64,000 nucleotides of DNA, taken from the NCBI GenBank assembly GCA_041912595.1, contig JAYRMR010000005.1, positions 62,001-126,000 on the forward strand, written 5' to 3'. Of this stretch, positions 50,646-60,819 are shown in pieces (position 1 is the stretch's first letter; each line of letters starts with the position of its first letter). The translations under genes and the position numbers were made by a program. This DNA comes from Roseateles_B sp041912595. Lineage in GTDB: Bacteria; Pseudomonadota; Gammaproteobacteria; Burkholderiales; Burkholderiaceae_C. The notes beneath the pieces were generated by a model. The model worked only from the letters and a program-made list of their open reading frames with translations, ran no database searches and was not told where the DNA came from.

Positions 50646-53012
50646 ATGCAGCAGTCCCCCGCCTCGCCCCCTCCCCCCGCCGCCGGCCCCCCTCTGGCCT
50701 GCGATGACGCCCAGGCCGCGGCGCTGATGCACCGCCTCGCCACCGCCGGCATGCGCCATCCGCGGCTGAGCATCCCCTGCTACGACCACGCCCTCGCCCG
50801 CAGCCAGGGCCTGCCCACGCTGCGGCGCCTGCAGCTGCTGCAGGGCCTGTTCTTCGCCCGCGAGCGCCTGGGCAGCGGCGCGCTGCTGCGCCCGGCGCTG
50901 CAGCAGGCGCTCGCGCAGGCGCAGGCCGAGGGGCTGATCCGCCAGGTCACGCGGCTGAACGAGGCGCTCGGGCGGCTCAGCTACCAGGCGGCCGAGTACC
51001 AGCAGGCCAGCGCTTACTGGTCGGAGGCCCTGGACCTCGCCGCGCTGCAGCCGGGCAGCCTGGAGGGCGTCGCCCCCTGCATCGGCCTCGCCCAGCTGCA
51101 CTTCGCGCTCGGTGACTGGCAGACGGGCCAGCACCTGCTGCTGGACGCCCAGAACCAGCTGCGCAGCGGTGCCTCCCAGCTGGCGGCCCGCTACCTGCAG
51201 GCCAAGCTGCTGCTAAATCTGGGCGTGGCGCAGTTCAATCGCGGCGAATACGCGCCGGCCCGTGCCAGCTTCGAGCAGGGCCAGCAGTGGGCCCGGAGCA
51301 TCGGCCATCGCGACTACGTGGCCGAGAGCCTGTGGCATCTGGCCCGCTGCGCCCAGGCGGCCGGCGAGGACGCCGAGGCCCGCGCGCTGTGCGAGCAGGC
51401 CCTGGAGGCGGCGCGCCGCTGCGGCTATGTGTGGCTCGAGACCATGGTCAGTGCCACCCTCACCGAGCTGGCCATGGAGGGCGAGGACTGGGAGCGCGCC
51501 ATCCACAGCGGCGAGCAGGCGCTCGCGTTGGCCCGCAGCCTCGGCGCACGGCGGCAGCAGAGCAGCGCCCACCAGGCCCTGGCCCAGCTCTACCAGCGGG
51601 CGGGGCGGCTGTCCGACGCGCTGGACCAGCTCTGGCAGCACCAGGCGCTGGAGGCCGAGCTCTACCGGCTGAGCCTGCCCGAGCGCCTCAGCGCGCTGGT
51701 GCGCTTCGACCACCTGCGGCAAGGGCCCGAGGAGCGGATGCTGAGCCTCTCCAACCAGCACTTCAGCATCGAGACGCCCGAGGACCTGCGCCTGGCCCTG
51801 CTGCAGATGCGCGAGCAGGTGCTGGCCATCCTGGGACTGGACGACTGGACCGTCTGGTGGGACGAGAGCGGTCAGCAGCACTTCGCCAGCATCGCGCAGG
51901 CCGGCAAGCCGGACGACGCGGGTCTCAGCCCGGCGCAGTGCGGCGCCTACCTGACGCTGCTGGACGAGTCCCACGAGCCGCTGGTCATCCGCGACATGCG
52001 CCTGCACCCCCATGCCGGCGCGCTGGCCGCCCTTCCCTCGGCGCAGGCTCAAGGGGGGCGCATCGAGGTGCCGCTGCGCCTGCAGCAGCAGCTGCGCGGC
52101 ATCCTGTGGCTGCAGCGCGCGGGCACCGAGCGCGCCTGGACGCGCGACGACCTCCTCAGCGCGAGCCATCTGGCCAAGATCTGCGAGCGGCTGATGCTGT
52201 CGCTGGACCTGAGCCGGGCCAAGGCCGCGCGCCAGGAGGTCGAGCAGGAGAAGTTCGCCTCGCTCGGCCGCATGGTGGCCAGCATCGCGCATGACGTGAA
52301 CACCCCCATCGGCGTAGCCATCACGGCGGCGTCCGGCATCGCCGACCACGCGCGCCGCCTCACCCGCGTGGCCGACGGCACTGAGAAGCTCACCCGGGCC
52401 GAGCTGCAGGGCCTGGCCCAGCAGCTGGCGAATGCCGCGGACCTCGTGGACCGCAATCTGCAGCGCGCCGCCACGCTGATGGGCGACTTCAAGCGCATCG
52501 CCGTGGACCAGAACGCCGAGGCCCCCCAGCGCCTGGCGCTGAAGGACTACCTGCAGAGCGTGATCACCGTGCACAGCCCGGCCCTGCGCCGGGCGCGGGT
52601 CGAGTGCCGGCTCGAGGTGGAGGAGGGCCTGCAGATCGAGACGGTGCCCGGCCTGCTGAGCCAGATCCTCTCCAACCTCATCATGAACAGCCTCACCCAC
52701 GCCTTTCCCAAGGGCGAGGGCGGCCAGCTGCGGCTGGAGGCGCGGTGCTGCGGCCCGCAGCTGCGCCTGGACTACGCCGACGACGGCATCGGCCTGAGCG
52801 AGGCGGTGCGGGCGCATGTGTTCGAGCCCTTCTTCACCACGCGCCGTGGCCAGGGCGGGTCGGGGCTGGGCATGTACATCGTGGCCCATCTCGCGAAGCG
52901 CCTGGGCGGGCAGGCGCAGCTGCTGCGGCCGGAGCGCGGCTTCGCGCTGCGGATCGAGCTGCCGCTGCAGGGGACCGCCGCACGCCACGACGCGTCGGCG
53001 CCCGGCGGCTGA
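50646..53012 (+). CDS. TPR/GAF-containing histidine kinase
   Basis: The 788-residue protein begins with a proline-rich leader and a long TPR-like helical region (about 40-360, with repeats such as YQQASAYWSEALDLA and ERAIHSGEQALALAR), then a GAF-like domain (about 380-520), a dimerisation domain with His549 in VASIAHDVNTPIG, and an ATPase domain (LSNLIMNSLTHA, DDGIGLSEAVRAHVFEPF, GGSGLGMYIV). No membrane segment is evident, so it is probably cytoplasmic. No receiver gene adjoins it. Confidence 0.9.
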   Translation: MQQSPASPPPPAAGPPLACDDAQAAALMHRLATAGMRHPRLSIPCYDHALARSQGLPTLRRLQLLQGLFFARERLGSGALLRPALQQALAQAQAEGLIRQVTRLNEALGRLSYQAAEYQQASAYWSEALDLAALQPGSLEGVAPCIGLAQLHFALGDWQTGQHLLLDAQNQLRSGASQLAARYLQAKLLLNLGVAQFNRGEYAPARASFEQGQQWARSIGHRDYVAESLWHLARCAQAAGEDAEARALCEQALEAARRCGYVWLETMVSATLTELAMEGEDWERAIHSGEQALALARSLGARRQQSSAHQALAQLYQRAGRLSDALDQLWQHQALEAELYRLSLPERLSALVRFDHLRQGPEERMLSLSNQHFSIETPEDLRLALLQMREQVLAILGLDDWTVWWDESGQQHFASIAQAGKPDDAGLSPAQCGAYLTLLDESHEPLVIRDMRLHPHAGALAALPSAQAQGGRIEVPLRLQQQLRGILWLQRAGTERAWTRDDLLSASHLAKICERLMLSLDLSRAKAARQEVEQEKFASLGRMVASIAHDVNTPIGVAITAASGIADHARRLTRVADGTEKLTRAELQGLAQQLANAADLVDRNLQRAATLMGDFKRIAVDQNAEAPQRLALKDYLQSVITVHSPALRRARVECRLEVEEGLQIETVPGLLSQILSNLIMNSLTHAFPKGEGGQLRLEARCCGPQLRLDYADDGIGLSEAVRAHVFEPFFTTRRGQGGSGLGMYIVAHLAKRLGGQAQLLRPERGFALRIELPLQGTAARHDASAPGG

Positions 53013-53152
53013 ACGTGCTCGCCGATGCCCGGCGTGTGCCGACGACGCCTGCGCTCGTGGCGCGGGCCCTGCCGCTGCGCCATGACCGCCGCGCGGGGCG
53101 GGTCATCGAGCACGTGTCGGGTGCGACGGATGTGACGGCAGCGGAGGAGGCC

Positions 53153-53596
53153 TCAGTCCGCAGCGCCGAGCCGCTCGCGGGTCGGCAGGCGCCACATCCA
53201 CAGGCCCACGGCCAGGCAGCAGGCGGCCGGCACCCAGCACCACGCCAGCGGAAGACGCCAGGCGGCCACAGCCGAGCCGATGCTCATCATCACCCAGGCC
53301 AGCTGCTTGGCTCGCCAGGGGACGGCGCGGTGGGCGCGCCAGTCGTGGATCATCGGACCGAAGCGCGGATGCCCCAGCAGCCAGGCCTCGCACCGCCGGC
53401 TGCTGCGCGAGAAGCAGAAGGCCGCCAGCAACACGAAGGGCGTGGTGGGCAGCAGCGGCAGGAAAATGCCGAGAATGCCCAGGCCGAGGCTCAGGAGCCC
53501 CGCCATGCCCCACAGCAGGCGGCGCCACAGTGGCCGAGGCGCCATTGCCTCATCGTCGGCGGCCGCGTTGGCGTCATTGTTGAAAGCCTTGTCCAT
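53153..53596 (-). CDS. DUF454 inner-membrane protein (YbaN-like)
   Basis: The 147-residue membrane protein contains LWGMAGLLSLGLGILGIFLP and the family block PLLPTTPFVLLAAFCFSRSSRRCEAWLLGHPRFGP. Two or three more hydrophobic segments follow. The function is unknown. Its ATG overlaps the ATG of the divergent LysR gene by two bases (CATG). Confidence 0.85.
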   Translation of the reverse strand: MDKAFNNDANAAADDEAMAPRPLWRRLLWGMAGLLSLGLGILGIFLPLLPTTPFVLLAAFCFSRSSRRCEAWLLGHPRFGPMIHDWRAHRAVPWRAKQLAWVMMSIGSAVAAWRLPLAWCWVPAACCLAVGLWMWRLPTRERLGAAD

Positions 53597-54521
53597 GAAT
53601 CGATCTTCGCATGCCCCGTCGCTGGCTCCGGACCTGCGCCTGCCGTCCATCGACGGGCTGCGCGCCTTCCAGGCCGTGGCGGCGCTGGGCCTGCTCGAGC
53701 CGGCGGCCGAGGCGCTGCACATCAGCGCGAGTGCCGTGGGCAAGCGCATCGGTGCCCTGGAGGAGCTGCTGGGCCTGGCCCTGTTCCAGCGCCAGGGCGG
53801 GCAATGGAGCCTGACGGCGGCCGGGCGCGAGTACCTCGAGCAGGTGCGCGCGGCACTTGATCTCCTGGCCGCGGCGCCCCAGCACCGCCGCGAGCAGCAG
53901 CGCCGCGAGCGCCTGCGCCTGTGCGCCCCGCCCACCTTCGCCCGGCAGATCCTGGTGCCCGCCTTGCCCGCCTTCAGCGCCGCGCACCCGCATCTGGAGC
54001 TGGAACTCGTGCTGAGCGTGCCCTACCTCAACGAGGGCGCGCCGGACGCCGAGCTGCAGGTCTACCACGCCCCCCAGCCGCCGGCCGCCGAGCTGCTGCT
54101 GCGCGATAGCGTCACGCCGCTGCTCTCCCCCGCGCTGGCCGCGCGCTTGCCCGCCGAGCCCCGCCCGCAGGACCTGCTGAGCCTGCCGCTGCTGCGCACG
54201 CCGCTGCAGTCCTGGCTGCCCTGGTTCCAGGCGGCCGGCCTGCCGGCGGAAGAACCCGTCGACGGCCCCCGCTTCATCGACCTCGGCCTGGTGCTGCAGG
54301 CGGCCGAATGCGGTCAGGGCGTGGCCCTGGTCGGCCAGGCCCTGGCGCAGCGCCTGCTGGACCAGGGCCTGCTGCTGCGCCCCTGGACGCTTGAAGTGCC
54401 CGCGGCCCAGGCCTATGCGCTGCGGCCCCTGCCGACCCAGGCCTCCCCGGGGCTGCGGGCCCTCGCCGACTGGCTGCGCTCGCAGTGCCGGGCGCTCGCG
54501 CCAGTCCACACCGCGGGCTGA
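53595..54521 (+). CDS. LysR-family transcriptional regulator
   Basis: The 308-residue protein has an N-terminal winged HTH (about 18-77, FQAVAALGLLEPAAEALHIS and VGKRIGALEELLGLALF) and a LysR substrate domain (about 100-290). Pairing with the divergent DUF454 gene is structural; the target may instead be the downstream alpha-hydroxy-acid dehydrogenase gene 298 bases away. The intervening 54522-54819 DNA is GC-rich with no gene seen. Confidence 0.88.
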   Translation: MNRSSHAPSLAPDLRLPSIDGLRAFQAVAALGLLEPAAEALHISASAVGKRIGALEELLGLALFQRQGGQWSLTAAGREYLEQVRAALDLLAAAPQHRREQQRRERLRLCAPPTFARQILVPALPAFSAAHPHLELELVLSVPYLNEGAPDAELQVYHAPQPPAAELLLRDSVTPLLSPALAARLPAEPRPQDLLSLPLLRTPLQSWLPWFQAAGLPAEEPVDGPRFIDLGLVLQAAECGQGVALVGQALAQRLLDQGLLLRPWTLEVPAAQAYALRPLPTQASPGLRALADWLRSQCRALAPVHTAG

Positions 54522-54819
54522 TCCCCGCTCGATGCGCCCTGCCGATCCACCCTCGGAACGCGCCGTCCGGGCCTGGATCCGGGCGGGCGACCCCGCCTGG
54601 GCACCGGGCCCCGCCCCCCATGTCCACCCGGGCCCGGCCCCCCGCCCCGGCCCGGGTGCTGTCCCGCGTGTCCGCCGGAGCGCCGCAGGGTCGGCAGGCT
54701 CGGAAAGCACTTCCGCGGGCGTCGGCCCCGGATTCCGCCGGCGGCCGCCAGCCAGCCACTAGGATCGCGCCATGGCACGGCCGTCCGTGCACCGTGTTCG
54801 CCAATCCCGTGGAGGCCCC

Positions 54820-55956
54820 ATGCCCGTCATCACCTGCATCGAAGACCTGCGACAACTGGCCCAGCGCCGCGTGCCGCGCATGTTCTACGACTATGCAGAC
54901 TCGGGCAGCTGGACGGAAAGCACCTACCGCGCCAACGAGTCCGACTTCCAGGCCCTCAAGCTGCGCCAGCGCGTGGCCGTGAACATGGAGAACCGCAGCA
55001 CGGCCACGACGATGGTGGGCCAGCAGGTCGCCATGCCCGTGGCACTGGCCCCCACCGGCCTGACCGGCATGCAGCATGCCGACGGCGAGATCCTCGCCGC
55101 CCAGGCCGCCGAGGCCTTCGGCGTGCCCTTCACGCTCTCGACCATGAGCATCTGCTCCATCGAGGACGTGGCCGCCCACACGAACAGCCCCTTCTGGTTC
55201 CAGCTCTACGTGATGAAGGACCGCGGCTTCATCGCCAGCCTGATCGACCGCGCCAAGGCCGCCCGCTGCAGCGCGCTCGTGCTCACCCTGGACCTGCAGA
55301 TCCTCGGCCAGCGCCACAAGGACCTCAAGAACGGGCTGTCCGCCCCGCCCAAGCCCACGCTGGCCAACCTGATCAACCTGGCCACCAAGCCGCGCTGGTG
55401 CCTGGGCATGCTCGGCACGCCGCGTCGCCAGTTCGGCAACATCGTGGGCCATGTGAAGGGCGTGGATGACATGGGCTCGCTGTCCGACTGGACGGCCAAG
55501 CAGTTCGACCCCGCACTGTCCTGGGACGACGTGGCCTGGATCAAGGAGCGCTGGGGCGGCAAGCTCATCCTCAAGGGCATCCAGGACGTGGAGGACGCGC
55601 GCCTGGCCGTGCAGAGCGGCGCCGATGCGCTGATCGTCAGCAACCATGGCGGTCGCCAGCTCGATGGCGCGGAATCCAGCATCCGCGCCCTGCCCGCCAT
55701 CGTCGAGGCCGTGGGCTCCGAGATCGAGGTCCACATGGACGGCGGCATCCGCAGCGGCCAGGACGTCCTCAAGGCCTGGGCCCTGGGCGCCCGCGGCTGC
55801 TACATCGGCCGCGCCTTCCTCTACGGCCTCGGCGCCATGGGCCGACCCGGCGTCGCCAAGGTGCTGGAGATCATCCACAAGGAGCTCGATCTCAGCATGG
55901 CCTTCTGTGGCCGCACCCGCATCACCGACGTCGACAAGAGCATCCTGCTCAAGTAA
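54820..55956 (+). CDS. FMN-dependent alpha-hydroxy-acid (L-lactate type) dehydrogenase
   Basis: The 378-residue enzyme has RRVPRMFYDYADSGSWTEST at the N-terminus, APTGLTGMQHADGEI and the catalytic His in VSNHGGRQLDG, then IEVHMDGGIRSGQDVLKA and GARGCYIGRAF. It oxidises a 2-hydroxy acid, most likely L-lactate, with FMN. The ATG at 54820 has GGAGG upstream, whereas the longer frame to 54772 adds non-family residues. Terminators follow. Confidence 0.9.
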   Translation: MPVITCIEDLRQLAQRRVPRMFYDYADSGSWTESTYRANESDFQALKLRQRVAVNMENRSTATTMVGQQVAMPVALAPTGLTGMQHADGEILAAQAAEAFGVPFTLSTMSICSIEDVAAHTNSPFWFQLYVMKDRGFIASLIDRAKAARCSALVLTLDLQILGQRHKDLKNGLSAPPKPTLANLINLATKPRWCLGMLGTPRRQFGNIVGHVKGVDDMGSLSDWTAKQFDPALSWDDVAWIKERWGGKLILKGIQDVEDARLAVQSGADALIVSNHGGRQLDGAESSIRALPAIVEAVGSEIEVHMDGGIRSGQDVLKAWALGARGCYIGRAFLYGLGAMGRPGVAKVLEIIHKELDLSMAFCGRTRITDVDKSILLK

Positions 55957-55978
55957 GCCCGGCTGACCCCGGCAAAGC

Positions 55979-56005
55979 ACAAAGCCCTCCGAGGAGGGCT
56001 TTTTC
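55979..56005 (+). terminator. Rho-independent terminator of the hydroxy-acid dehydrogenase gene
   Basis: AAAGCCCTCC and GGAGGGCTTTTT form a hairpin followed by a T run, 23 bases after the stop. Confidence 0.88.
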
Positions 56006-56084
56006 CTGGGCCAAGCGCATGAACTTGAACTGACCCTGAGGCTCCGCGAAGCACGGCGCCCGCAGCAAAGCGCACGCCCAAAAT

Positions 56085-56117
56085 ACAAAACGGGACCCAA
56101 AGCAGGTCCCGTTTTGT
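56085..56117. terminator. Perfect 13-bp hairpin between convergent genes
   Basis: ACAAAACGGGACC/GGTCCCGTTTTGT arms with a 7-base loop, rich in A and T at the ends, suit bidirectional termination. It is downstream of the S46 peptidase gene on the minus strand and the dehydrogenase gene on the plus strand. A GC-rich low-complexity stretch (56140-56200) follows. Confidence 0.75.
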
Positions 56118-56202
56118 TCCCAGCGGAGCGTGGGGATCCGGCTCCGCCGGGCCCTCACGCTCGCCCCCCTGGGGGGGGCCGGCGAAGCCGGCGGGAGGGG
56201 GG

Positions 56203-58371
56203 TCAAAGTGCTTGCATTTCCTTGAGCAGGCGGTCGGCGCGATCGACGTACTTCATCTGCCACTGCATGTAGCGGGCGTCCAGGCAGATGCTGCGGGTGG
56301 TCTTCTCGTTGAAGTCCCAGTCCGAGATCACGGCGTCCAGGGTGCCGTCGAACAGCAGGCCCACGAGTTCGGCGTTCTTGTTCAGCACGGGCGAGCCGGA
56401 GTTGCCGCCGGTGGTGTCCAGGGTGGCCAGGAAGTTGACCGGCACCGAGTTCAGGGACTTCATGCCGTACTTGCCGAATTCGCCTGCCTTGATGGCGGCC
56501 AGTTGCTCGGCGGGTGCATCGAAGTCGCCCTTGCCCTGATGCTTGGCGGGGATGCCGCGCAGCGTGGTGAAGGCGGTCCAGGTGCTGCCGTCCGCGCCCT
56601 CGCGGCCGGCGACCTTGCCGAAGCTCACGCGCAGGGTGCCATTGGCGTCCGGATAGACCGCCTGGCCCTTGCTGCCCTTGAAGGCGATCAGGGCCTTCAT
56701 GACGTCGGCATAGGCCTGCTGGATGTGGCCGCCCAGTTCCTTGGCGGCGTTCTCGCGCGCCTCGGAATCGGCGTGCAGGGCCACGGTCGCGGCGATGAAG
56801 CTGTCACCGCTCTTCTCGAACTCGGCCGCGTCGCGCTGGAACCAGGCCAGGCGCTCGGCCTTGTCGGCCAGCTTGCTGCCGGCGTACAGGGCGTCCACGC
56901 GCGCCTTCAGGGCGTCCGCGGGCATGTTGGCCTGCACCCCCAGGCCCTTCAGCACGGCCGGGTTGAGCATGTCGGCCGGCAGCGCCAGGTACTGGCTCAG
57001 GAAGTGGACGGTCTTGGCCTTGTCGGTCTGCTCGTCGTAGCGGCGGTCCAGGGCTTCGATGCCCTGGCGGCGGCGCAGCGAGTCGCGGTCCTGGTAGCCC
57101 AGCTTGCGCTCGGCATCGGGCAGCTTGCGCTGCACGGCGCCTTCGTACAGGCCGGAGGCCGTACCCAGCAGAGCGGGCATGCTCAGGCCCAGCAGCGCTT
57201 CGCGCTTGGCCACCGTCTGGCGCTCGGCCAGCAGGCGGTCGACGCTCTCCAGGCTGGCGCCGAACTGCTCGCGGCGCTTGGCATCGGCGTTCACCCAGGC
57301 CTTCAGCTCGGCATAGGCGGCCGACTTGCGGGCGAGGATGTCGCTGCCGTCATAGCTGGCCTGCTGGCCCTGCCAGTTCTTGTAGGCATTGCCCAGGCCG
57401 GCCACGGTGCCGGCCATCTTGATCTCGCCGTCGCGGCGGCCTTCGGTCTCACGCTTGATGAGGTCGAGGTACTCGCCGAAGGCCTTGATGCTCGTCGGGC
57501 GCTCCCAGCCGAAGGTGAAGTCCACCTCGCTCGGCAGGCGGTAGCGGTTCGTGCGGCCGGGGTAGCCCGTGACCATCACGAAATCGCCTTCCTTCAGCGG
57601 CGTGCTGGCCAGCTTCAGGAAGTGCTTGGGCTGGAAGGGCTTGTTGTCCTTGCTGTAGTCGGCCGGCTTGCCGTCCGGGCCCACGTAGGCGCGGTAGAAG
57701 CTGTAGTCGCCGGTGTGGCGGGGCCAGATCCAGTTGTCGGTGTCGCCACCGAAGCGGCCAACCATGTCCGCCGGGGCGTGCACGAGGCGCACGTCGCGGA
57801 TCTCCATCTGCTTGATCAGCTGGAACACGAGGCTGCCGTAGAAGGCACTCACGGTGCAGCGGTGGCCCTTGTCCTGCTCGCAGGCGGCGATCAGCGACTT
57901 CTGCTTGGACTCGATGGCGTCGGTGCGGGCCTTGCCCTTGAGCGCCTGGACCTTGGCGTCGAGCACCTCGGCGCTCACGTCCTTGACGTCCACGGTCACG
58001 AAGACGCGGCTGCCCGGCGCGGCCGGCAGCTCTTCCTCGAAGGAGCTGGCCAGGAAGCCCTTCTTGATCAGGTCACGCTGGGGCGTGGAGTTGTACTGGA
58101 TGCTGCCGTAGGCGCAGTGGTGGTTGGTGACCACCAGGCCCTGGGGCGACACGAAGGAGGCGGTGCAGCCACCGAGGCTGATCACGGCGCCCATGGGGAA
58201 TTCGGTCAGCTTGTTCAGCTTGGCCGGGTCCATGGCCAGGCCGGCGGCCTTGAGGTCCTTGGTGATCTGCGGCAGCTGCTGGGGCATCCACATGCCTTCG
58301 TTGGCGTGGGCCAGGCCAGCGGCCAGCGCGAGGGGGGCCAGCGCGAAGCGGGCCAGGGTGACTGCGTTCAT
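56203..58371 (-). CDS. S46-family dipeptidyl-peptidase (DPP7/DPP11-like)
   Basis: The 722-residue periplasmic enzyme has a signal peptide (about 1-23, ending LAHANEG) and the S46 catalytic set: His85 in VTNHHCAYG, Asp in GGDTDNWIWPRHTGDYS, and Ser in DTTGGNSGSPVL. The specificity loop reads LFDGTLDAV, with Gly where DPP11 has Arg, pointing to DPP7-like preference for hydrophobic residues over acidic ones. The ATG at 58371 is chosen over 58383. It releases dipeptides for nutrition. Confidence 0.9.
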   Translation of the reverse strand: MNAVTLARFALAPLALAAGLAHANEGMWMPQQLPQITKDLKAAGLAMDPAKLNKLTEFPMGAVISLGGCTASFVSPQGLVVTNHHCAYGSIQYNSTPQRDLIKKGFLASSFEEELPAAPGSRVFVTVDVKDVSAEVLDAKVQALKGKARTDAIESKQKSLIAACEQDKGHRCTVSAFYGSLVFQLIKQMEIRDVRLVHAPADMVGRFGGDTDNWIWPRHTGDYSFYRAYVGPDGKPADYSKDNKPFQPKHFLKLASTPLKEGDFVMVTGYPGRTNRYRLPSEVDFTFGWERPTSIKAFGEYLDLIKRETEGRRDGEIKMAGTVAGLGNAYKNWQGQQASYDGSDILARKSAAYAELKAWVNADAKRREQFGASLESVDRLLAERQTVAKREALLGLSMPALLGTASGLYEGAVQRKLPDAERKLGYQDRDSLRRRQGIEALDRRYDEQTDKAKTVHFLSQYLALPADMLNPAVLKGLGVQANMPADALKARVDALYAGSKLADKAERLAWFQRDAAEFEKSGDSFIAATVALHADSEARENAAKELGGHIQQAYADVMKALIAFKGSKGQAVYPDANGTLRVSFGKVAGREGADGSTWTAFTTLRGIPAKHQGKGDFDAPAEQLAAIKAGEFGKYGMKSLNSVPVNFLATLDTTGGNSGSPVLNKNAELVGLLFDGTLDAVISDWDFNEKTTRSICLDARYMQWQMKYVDRADRLLKEMQAL

Positions 58372-58592
58372 GGAGTGGGGCATGAATAGAAAGCGAAGCC
58401 GCGACCATACACGCAAACCTTCCCTTGCAGATGTGTCATCCGGCATTGGGTCATTCCCCGGGGGGAGGCAGGCGCCGCGCCCCCTCGCCCGCCGGATTCC
58501 GGGGACAGCGCCGCGCCGCGGCCCCCGCCCGGCTGGAAAAGCGCGCAGGCATCGCCGATAAATCACCTGACGCGAAACTGACGGAGATCGCC

Positions 58593-58856
58593 ATGACCCT
58601 GCGCCAGCTGGCCAGCATCAAGCGATGGCTGATCCTGCATCCGGCCGCGCACGGCGTGGAGCTCTTCACCTGGAACCTGGTCCTCACCTGCTGGCTGATG
58701 GGCTGGGTGGGCCTCCCCGGCACGCTGCTGTGCGGGCAGCTCGCCGCCCTGCCCCTGTGCTTCGCGGCCTCGGTGAGCCCGCGCTGCTATGTGCTGGCCC
58801 GGCGGCGGCTGCATCGCAGCGGCCGGCTGCGGTGCGACTGGCTGACGGCCCTGTGA
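58593..58856 (+). CDS. Small hypothetical membrane protein
   Basis: The 87-residue frame begins MTLRQLASIKRWLILHPAAH with GGAGATCGCC before the ATG. It has two hydrophobic segments (about 24-45 and 48-62) flanked by basic residues (RRRLHRSGRLRCDW). I recognise no family. It is divergent from the S46 gene. Confidence 0.6.
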   Translation: MTLRQLASIKRWLILHPAAHGVELFTWNLVLTCWLMGWVGLPGTLLCGQLAALPLCFAASVSPRCYVLARRRLHRSGRLRCDWLTAL

Positions 58857-58874
58857 TGCGCCGCCGGCAAACAA

Positions 58875-58899
58875 CGAAGCCCTCGCGAGGAGGGCTTCG
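58875..58899. terminator. Hairpin after the small membrane protein gene
   Basis: CGAAGCCCTC/GAGGGCTTCG form a 10-bp stem with a 5-base loop. No clear T tract follows, so strength is uncertain. Confidence 0.55.
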
Positions 58900-58920
58900 G
58901 GGAATAAACGGGTGGGGGGC

Positions 58921-59250
58921 TCAGTGCAGGAGCCCGATCCACTCGCCGCGCGCCTGGTAGGCGTCGAAGATGTGCAGGGCCATGCGCTGCAGGGCGTCGT
59001 TGCCGCTGCCGTGGGCCAGCGACAGGCAGTCGAAGGCATACAGGCGGTCGTAGATCATGCGGGTGGGCTGCAGGGGCAGGCCCTGGGCTTCCATCAGGCG
59101 GCTGAAGGCCTGCAGCTCGGCCATGCCGATGCCGGTGCTCAGGGTCAGGCCGAGGCCCAGCTCCGGCAGATCGTCCAGGCCGCCCTGCACGAAGAGTTCA
59201 GGCGCGGACGTCGTGCTCGTCTTGGGAACCAGGTGCAGGGGGAAGCTCAT
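58921..59250 (-). CDS. Hypothetical protein, 109 residues
   Basis: The frame starts at ATG 59250 (MSFPLHLVPKTSTTSAPELF) and contains LGLTLSTGIGMAELQAF and the helix NDALQRMALHIFDAYQ. It has no signal peptide or membrane segment. I do not recognise a family. A longer frame to 59304 is possible. It lies downstream of dcd in the same direction but is separated by a terminator. Confidence 0.6.
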   Translation of the reverse strand: MSFPLHLVPKTSTTSAPELFVQGGLDDLPELGLGLTLSTGIGMAELQAFSRLMEAQGLPLQPTRMIYDRLYAFDCLSLAHGSGNDALQRMALHIFDAYQARGEWIGLLH

Positions 59251-59316
59251 GGGGGACCTCGGGGGTGTGGTACTGCCTGGGTCCATGATGCCGGCCGCCG
59301 CCAAAACTTGAGCGCG

Positions 59317-59343
59317 AAAAAGCCGGGCTTTACCCGGCTATTT
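59317..59343. terminator. Terminator downstream of dcd
   Basis: AGCCGGG/CCCGGCT arms (59321-59327 and 59333-59339) with a 5-base loop are flanked by AAAA and TTT, so the hairpin is suited to end dcd transcription on the minus strand and could also work in the other direction. Confidence 0.75.
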
Positions 59344-59381
59344 CGATTCAAGTCCGGTCGCGGCCGGCCGAGGTGGTGGCC

Positions 59382-59948
<567 letters not shown>

Positions 59949-60105
59949 TCGCTCGTCCCCTGGGCCTCGTCGCCCCAATTCGGCGCCCGCTGATGGGCGT
60001 TCCGTGTTGCGCGGATTCTAGGGGCAGGCGGGGCGATGGCCTTGCGGCAGCGCAGTCTCCCTAGAATCGCCGGCAGTCGCACAGGATGGTGGGGCGGGAG
60101 TTGGC

Positions 60106-60798
60106 ATGAGCCTGGCTGAGATGTTGAGAAAGTCCGTCTGGGGCCGCGCCCTGGGCGCTGCCGAGTTGGAGGCCGTCGTCGCGCAATGCCACGAGCGGCC
60201 CGTGGGCGCGGGGCAGGCGATCGTGCGGGCCGGCGAGCCCGCCCTGCACTGGATCGGCCTGGTCAGCGGCGTGGCCTGCATGAGCGTCAGCATGCCGGAC
60301 GGCAAGGAGACCAGCCTGACCAGCCTGGCGGCCGGCGGCTGGTTCGGCGAGGGCACGCTGATCAAGCGCGGGCACTGGCAGTACGACGGCCGCGCGCTGA
60401 CCGACTGCCAGGTCGCGCTGATGCCCATCGACTGCTTCGAGCACCTGCGCCAGACCAGCCTGCCCTTCAACCACTACCTCCAGCTGCTGATGGGCGCGCG
60501 CATGGGCGGCTTCATCGCCAAGCTCTGCGTGGACCGCCTGCTCGACTCCACCGCCCGCATCGCCCAGGCGCTGGCGGGGCTCTACCAGCCGGAGGTCTAC
60601 CCGGACCCCGGCCCCCTGCTCCACCTGAGCCAGGCCGAGCTGGGGCAGCTCGCGGGCGTCTCGCGCCAGCGCACGAACATCGCGCTGCAACGGCTCGAGC
60701 GCGCCGGGCTGATCGAGGTCAGCCGCCGCGGCATCCGCGTGCGGGACCTCGCGGCGCTGCGCGCCTACCGCAGCAGCGCGCCGGCGGCGCAAGACTGA
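60106..60798 (+). CDS. Crp/Fnr-family transcriptional regulator
   Basis: The 230-residue protein has an N-terminal cyclic-nucleotide-binding-like domain (VGAGQAIVRAGEPALHWIGLV and GGWFGEGTLI) and a C-terminal winged HTH (LSQAELGQLAGVSRQRTNIALQRLE region). No cysteine cluster typical of oxygen-sensing FNR is visible. A TAGAAT hexamer lies 40 bases upstream. It converges on the RND pump gene, 21 bases away. Confidence 0.88.
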   Translation: MSLAEMLRKSVWGRALGAAELEAVVAQCHERPVGAGQAIVRAGEPALHWIGLVSGVACMSVSMPDGKETSLTSLAAGGWFGEGTLIKRGHWQYDGRALTDCQVALMPIDCFEHLRQTSLPFNHYLQLLMGARMGGFIAKLCVDRLLDSTARIAQALAGLYQPEVYPDPGPLLHLSQAELGQLAGVSRQRTNIALQRLERAGLIEVSRRGIRVRDLAALRAYRSSAPAAQD

Positions 60799-60819
60799 AG
60801 GGCGAGAGGGCGGGAGTCC

